From Chitinophagaceae bacterium UBA2375 (lineage in GTDB: Bacteria > Bacteroidota > Bacteroidia > Chitinophagales > Chitinophagaceae), in assembly GCA_002343985.1 (NCBI GenBank), contig DDTB01000004.1, forward strand, positions 1-6,663: 6,663 nucleotides of DNA, given 5' to 3'. Below are positions 5,352 through 6,663 of the stretch, one piece after another. The number at the start of each line of letters is the position of its first letter. Positions within the stretch are counted from its first letter, which is position 1. The translations under genes and the position numbers were made by a program. Under the pieces are notes generated by a model that was not told the DNA's origin, ran no database searches, and saw nothing but the letters and a program-made list of their open reading frames with translations.

Positions 5352-6663
5352 TTACCGAATGATCGTTACCGAACCACTCAGCGGCTTGAATCCGTTTTTC
5401 AATTGAATGACATAATAATAAGTAGCCACCGGAAGCGGTTTGCCTTTGGTTGTTCCATCCCAAGGCGTACCATAACCGGTTGAAGTAAATACCAACTGTC
5501 CGTACCTGTTGAATACTTCCACCACAGCTCCGGTATAATCTGTCAGGTTATCAATCTGCCAGGTATCATTGATGCCATCGCCATTTGGTGAGAATACGTT
5601 CGGTATTTTCAACGGCCGTAAAATTTTTACGGTCAGCACATCGCTGGCAGTACAATTACCATTACCCGTTGCCGTTAGTGTGTAAGTTTCATCCTGCTCG
5701 GCACGGAGGGTTGGGCGCAGGGCCGTTGGATCCGATAAACCGGTGGCCGGCGACCACACAAAACTAACAGTCGTGGAATCGTTCACCGTTGGGTTGAAGC
5801 GAATGCTGGTACCCTGTGGCACAACAAATGAAGGGCCTGCATCCACAACGGGTTGCACAAATACCGTCATGGTATCGCGGAAAGGATCCGATATACAGGT
5901 TTCAGGATTAGTAACCACCAGTTCCACTACATATGTGCCGGGTTGCGCGTATGTTTTGGTTGGATTGATGTCTGTAGATGTGGTGCCGTCGCCGAATGTC
6001 CATTGCCTTGTGCTGATGCTGCTGTTTGGCGCGGTGCTGCGATCGGTAAAACTGTGCGCATTTCCGAAGCATACCTTATCCGGGCTTGCATCAAACAACG
6101 CAATGGGCTTATCAAAGAAAGCGTCGAACACCCTGACAGAATCATCGGTACATCCCGCTGCATTGCTTGCTGTAAGGGTTACCGTATATGTATTGATGGA
6201 TGCATATACATGGCCGGGGCTAACCGCGGAGGAGCTGTTGCCGTCGCCGAAATTCCATTGATAGGACAACGCGCTGCCATCAGCCACCGTCGATGTATTG
6301 CTGAAATTCACCATACCATTGGGCATACACACCGAAGCAGGCATATCAAATCCTGCAACGGGAACCGCATGTACGGTGCTGCTTTGGCGCGCCGTGTCGC
6401 TCACACATCCCTGGTTGCTTACGGTAACCAGTGAAACCTGGTATGTGCCAAAATTGCTGTATGTGTAAGTATAGGTGTTGCCGTTATTCAGGGTATTGTT
6501 ATTGCCATCGCCATAAATCCACTGCCATGACGTGATGCTGCCGGACGGGATGCTGGAGCTGTTTACAATCTGTGCCGATTGGCCCAGGCAAAGGTCCGGC
6601 GTAATGCTGAATACCGCTAACGGTTTCGGGTAAACGCGAATGGTTTGCGTGATGCTGGCCACA
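5352..6663 (-). CDS. PKD-repeat surface protein with T9SS type B sorting domain, 5'-truncated by the window
   Basis: The reading frame is open to the right edge, so only the last 436 residues are visible; the GTG at 6662 is an internal Val codon, not a start. Numbering from that residue, three PKD domains lie at about 14-98, 101-185 and 186-270. Each has a W-x-(Y/F)-G-D-G core (GDG at 51-53, 139-141, 224-226) and a Cys pair (25/86, 112/171, 198/256). A fourth Ig/PKD-like domain (about 271-347) has the PVVDAGPSF opening and WSPATGLSDP, but only Cys337. The last about 84 residues are the gliding-motility/CHU_C type B C-terminal sorting domain: IPNVFSPNGDGINDTW, then VEVFNRYGQLVF, WDGTTKGKPLPVATYYY and a SGSVTIIR end. 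The protein should cross the outer membrane by type IX secretion and stay at the surface as an adhesin or structural filament. Its full length, N-terminal domains and any binding target are off the window. It is the most upstream visible gene of the cluster. Confidence 0.93.
   Translation of the reverse strand, partial: VASITQTIRVYPKPLAVFSITPDLCLGQSAQIVNSSSIPSGSITSWQWIYGDGNNNTLNNGNTYTYTYSNFGTYQVSLVTVSNQGCVSDTARQSSTVHAVPVAGFDMPASVCMPNGMVNFSNTSTVADGSALSYQWNFGDGNSSSAVSPGHVYASINTYTVTLTASNAAGCTDDSVRVFDAFFDKPIALFDASPDKVCFGNAHSFTDRSTAPNSSISTRQWTFGDGTTSTDINPTKTYAQPGTYVVELVVTNPETCISDPFRDTMTVFVQPVVDAGPSFVVPQGTSIRFNPTVNDSTTVSFVWSPATGLSDPTALRPTLRAEQDETYTLTATGNGNCTASDVLTVKILRPLKIPNVFSPNGDGINDTWQIDNLTDYTGAVVEVFNRYGQLVFTSTGYGTPWDGTTKGKPLPVATYYYVIQLKNGFKPLSGSVTIIR

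Noticed and set aside
5743..6434. Long plus-strand open frames of 172 and 193 codons opposite the PKD gene
   Set aside because: They lie antisense to clear PKD and sorting-domain coding sequence, overlap each other in different frames, and show no recognisable domain. They are shadows of a GC-richer gene.
6660..6662. GTG as the true start of the PKD gene
   Set aside because: The codon is inside an open frame running off the window, with no signal peptide after it and the tail of a preceding domain directly following. The gene is truncated by the window edge.

Overview
The window comes from a Bacteroidota genome, most likely a Chitinophagaceae-type member. This rests on family content (two PorP/SprF proteins, an OmpA protein with a PorE-like domain order, and a PKD protein ending in a type B type IX secretion sorting domain), on A-rich translation starts without strong Shine-Dalgarno sequences, and on overall composition. 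The lineage below phylum is inference.

Layout. Positions 1-42 hold three copies of a 14-bp AT-rich repeat. Next comes a small plus-strand pair: a two-repeat DUF1508/YegP-like protein (79-411) and a PaiA-like GNAT acetyltransferase (411-971), joined by a one-base TAATG overlap. The 246-bp convergent gap (972-1217) carries a near-perfect hairpin with A and T tracts on its two sides (1148-1186), a good bidirectional terminator. Everything from 1218 to the right edge is one minus-strand run of four genes with small gaps. In transcription order these are a PKD-repeat surface protein (5' end off the window, 5352-6663), a first PorP/SprF protein (4304-5326), a TPR/PD40 propeller/regulatory-like/OmpA protein (2264-4261), and a second, different PorP/SprF protein (1218-2237).

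How the genes fit together. In known type IX secretion systems (T9SS), SprF-like proteins sit beside type B CTD cargo and are needed for its secretion or attachment, and PorE-like OmpA proteins tie the PorP ring components to peptidoglycan. The simplest reading is a cargo-plus-accessory module: the PKD protein is the exported, surface-attached product, the adjacent PorP/SprF protein its partner, the OmpA protein a periplasmic peptidoglycan anchor, and the terminal PorP/SprF protein a second outer-membrane component of the same complex or one with its own specificity. The plus-strand pair has no visible link to this system. I see no RNA genes, CRISPR arrays, insertion sequences or phage genes, and no convincing wholly new system. 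The main points of interest are the paired divergent PorP/SprF paralogues, the PorE-like anchor without a clear lipobox, and the edge repeat.
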